Shown piece by piece: positions 5,094 through 5,102 of a DNA stretch of 5,102 bases. This DNA is from Acidobacteriaceae bacterium (GTDB lineage Bacteria; Acidobacteriota; Terriglobia; Terriglobales; Acidobacteriaceae). Position 1 is the stretch's first letter. The number at the start of each line of letters is the position of its first letter. The stretch covers positions 1,401 through 6,502 of the forward strand of contig PMWR01000575.1 in NCBI GenBank assembly GCA_003166055.1, read 5' to 3'. Under the pieces are notes generated by a model, which ran no database searches, was not told the DNA's origin, and was given only the letters and a program-made list of their open reading frames with translations. The translations under genes were made by a program, and so were the position numbers.

Positions 5094-5102
5094 CACATGC
5101 TG

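Overview
The window is moderately GC-rich bacterial DNA in which every gene I can support lies on the + strand. The most likely source is a soil-type Acidobacteriota (Terriglobia-like). This rests on three things: the style of the flagellin termini, an ECF sigma / membrane protein / Spy-like gene trio, and purine-rich GGGA tandem repeats between genes. It is an impression from reading, not a database result, and I hold it at moderate-to-low confidence.

Region 1 (1-1320) is the 3' part of an apparent operon. It holds the last 19 codons of a probable ECF-type sigma factor (1-60). A 153-residue single-pass membrane protein follows, overlapping the sigma stop through ATGA (57-518). Next is an exported 206-residue Spy/CpxP/ZraP-like periplasmic protein (600-1220). 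A strong intrinsic terminator (1284-1320) closes the unit. The layout resembles the logic of the metal-responsive CnrYXH type of system: sigma factor, membrane-bound anti-sigma, periplasmic sensor of the CpxP/CnrX fold. The middle protein is not a recognised anti-sigma family member, so that role is inferred.

Region 2 (1321-1647) is non-coding. It contains a good sigma-28 (FliA) promoter (1511-1537), then a roughly 100-base leader with a small GNRA-loop hairpin and several GGA motifs, and a strong ribosome binding site.

Region 3 (1648-4827) is a single very long flagellin of 1059 residues. It has normal N- and C-terminal filament-core domains. About 825 residues of Ser/Thr/Gly/Asn-rich insert lie between them, built from about six degenerate Flagellin_IN-like modules. 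An upstream in-frame ATG at 1534 lies inside the promoter -10 box and is not the start. A terminator (4885-4920) closely resembling the first one ends the gene.

Region 4 (4921-5102) has no gene. It carries two clusters of GGGA-type 7/8-base tandem units in opposite orientation, separated by 67 bases of unrelated sequence, and they could fold into a long hairpin.

The two transcription units look independent: an envelope-stress or metal-response cassette, and a late-class flagellar filament gene with its own promoter and terminator.
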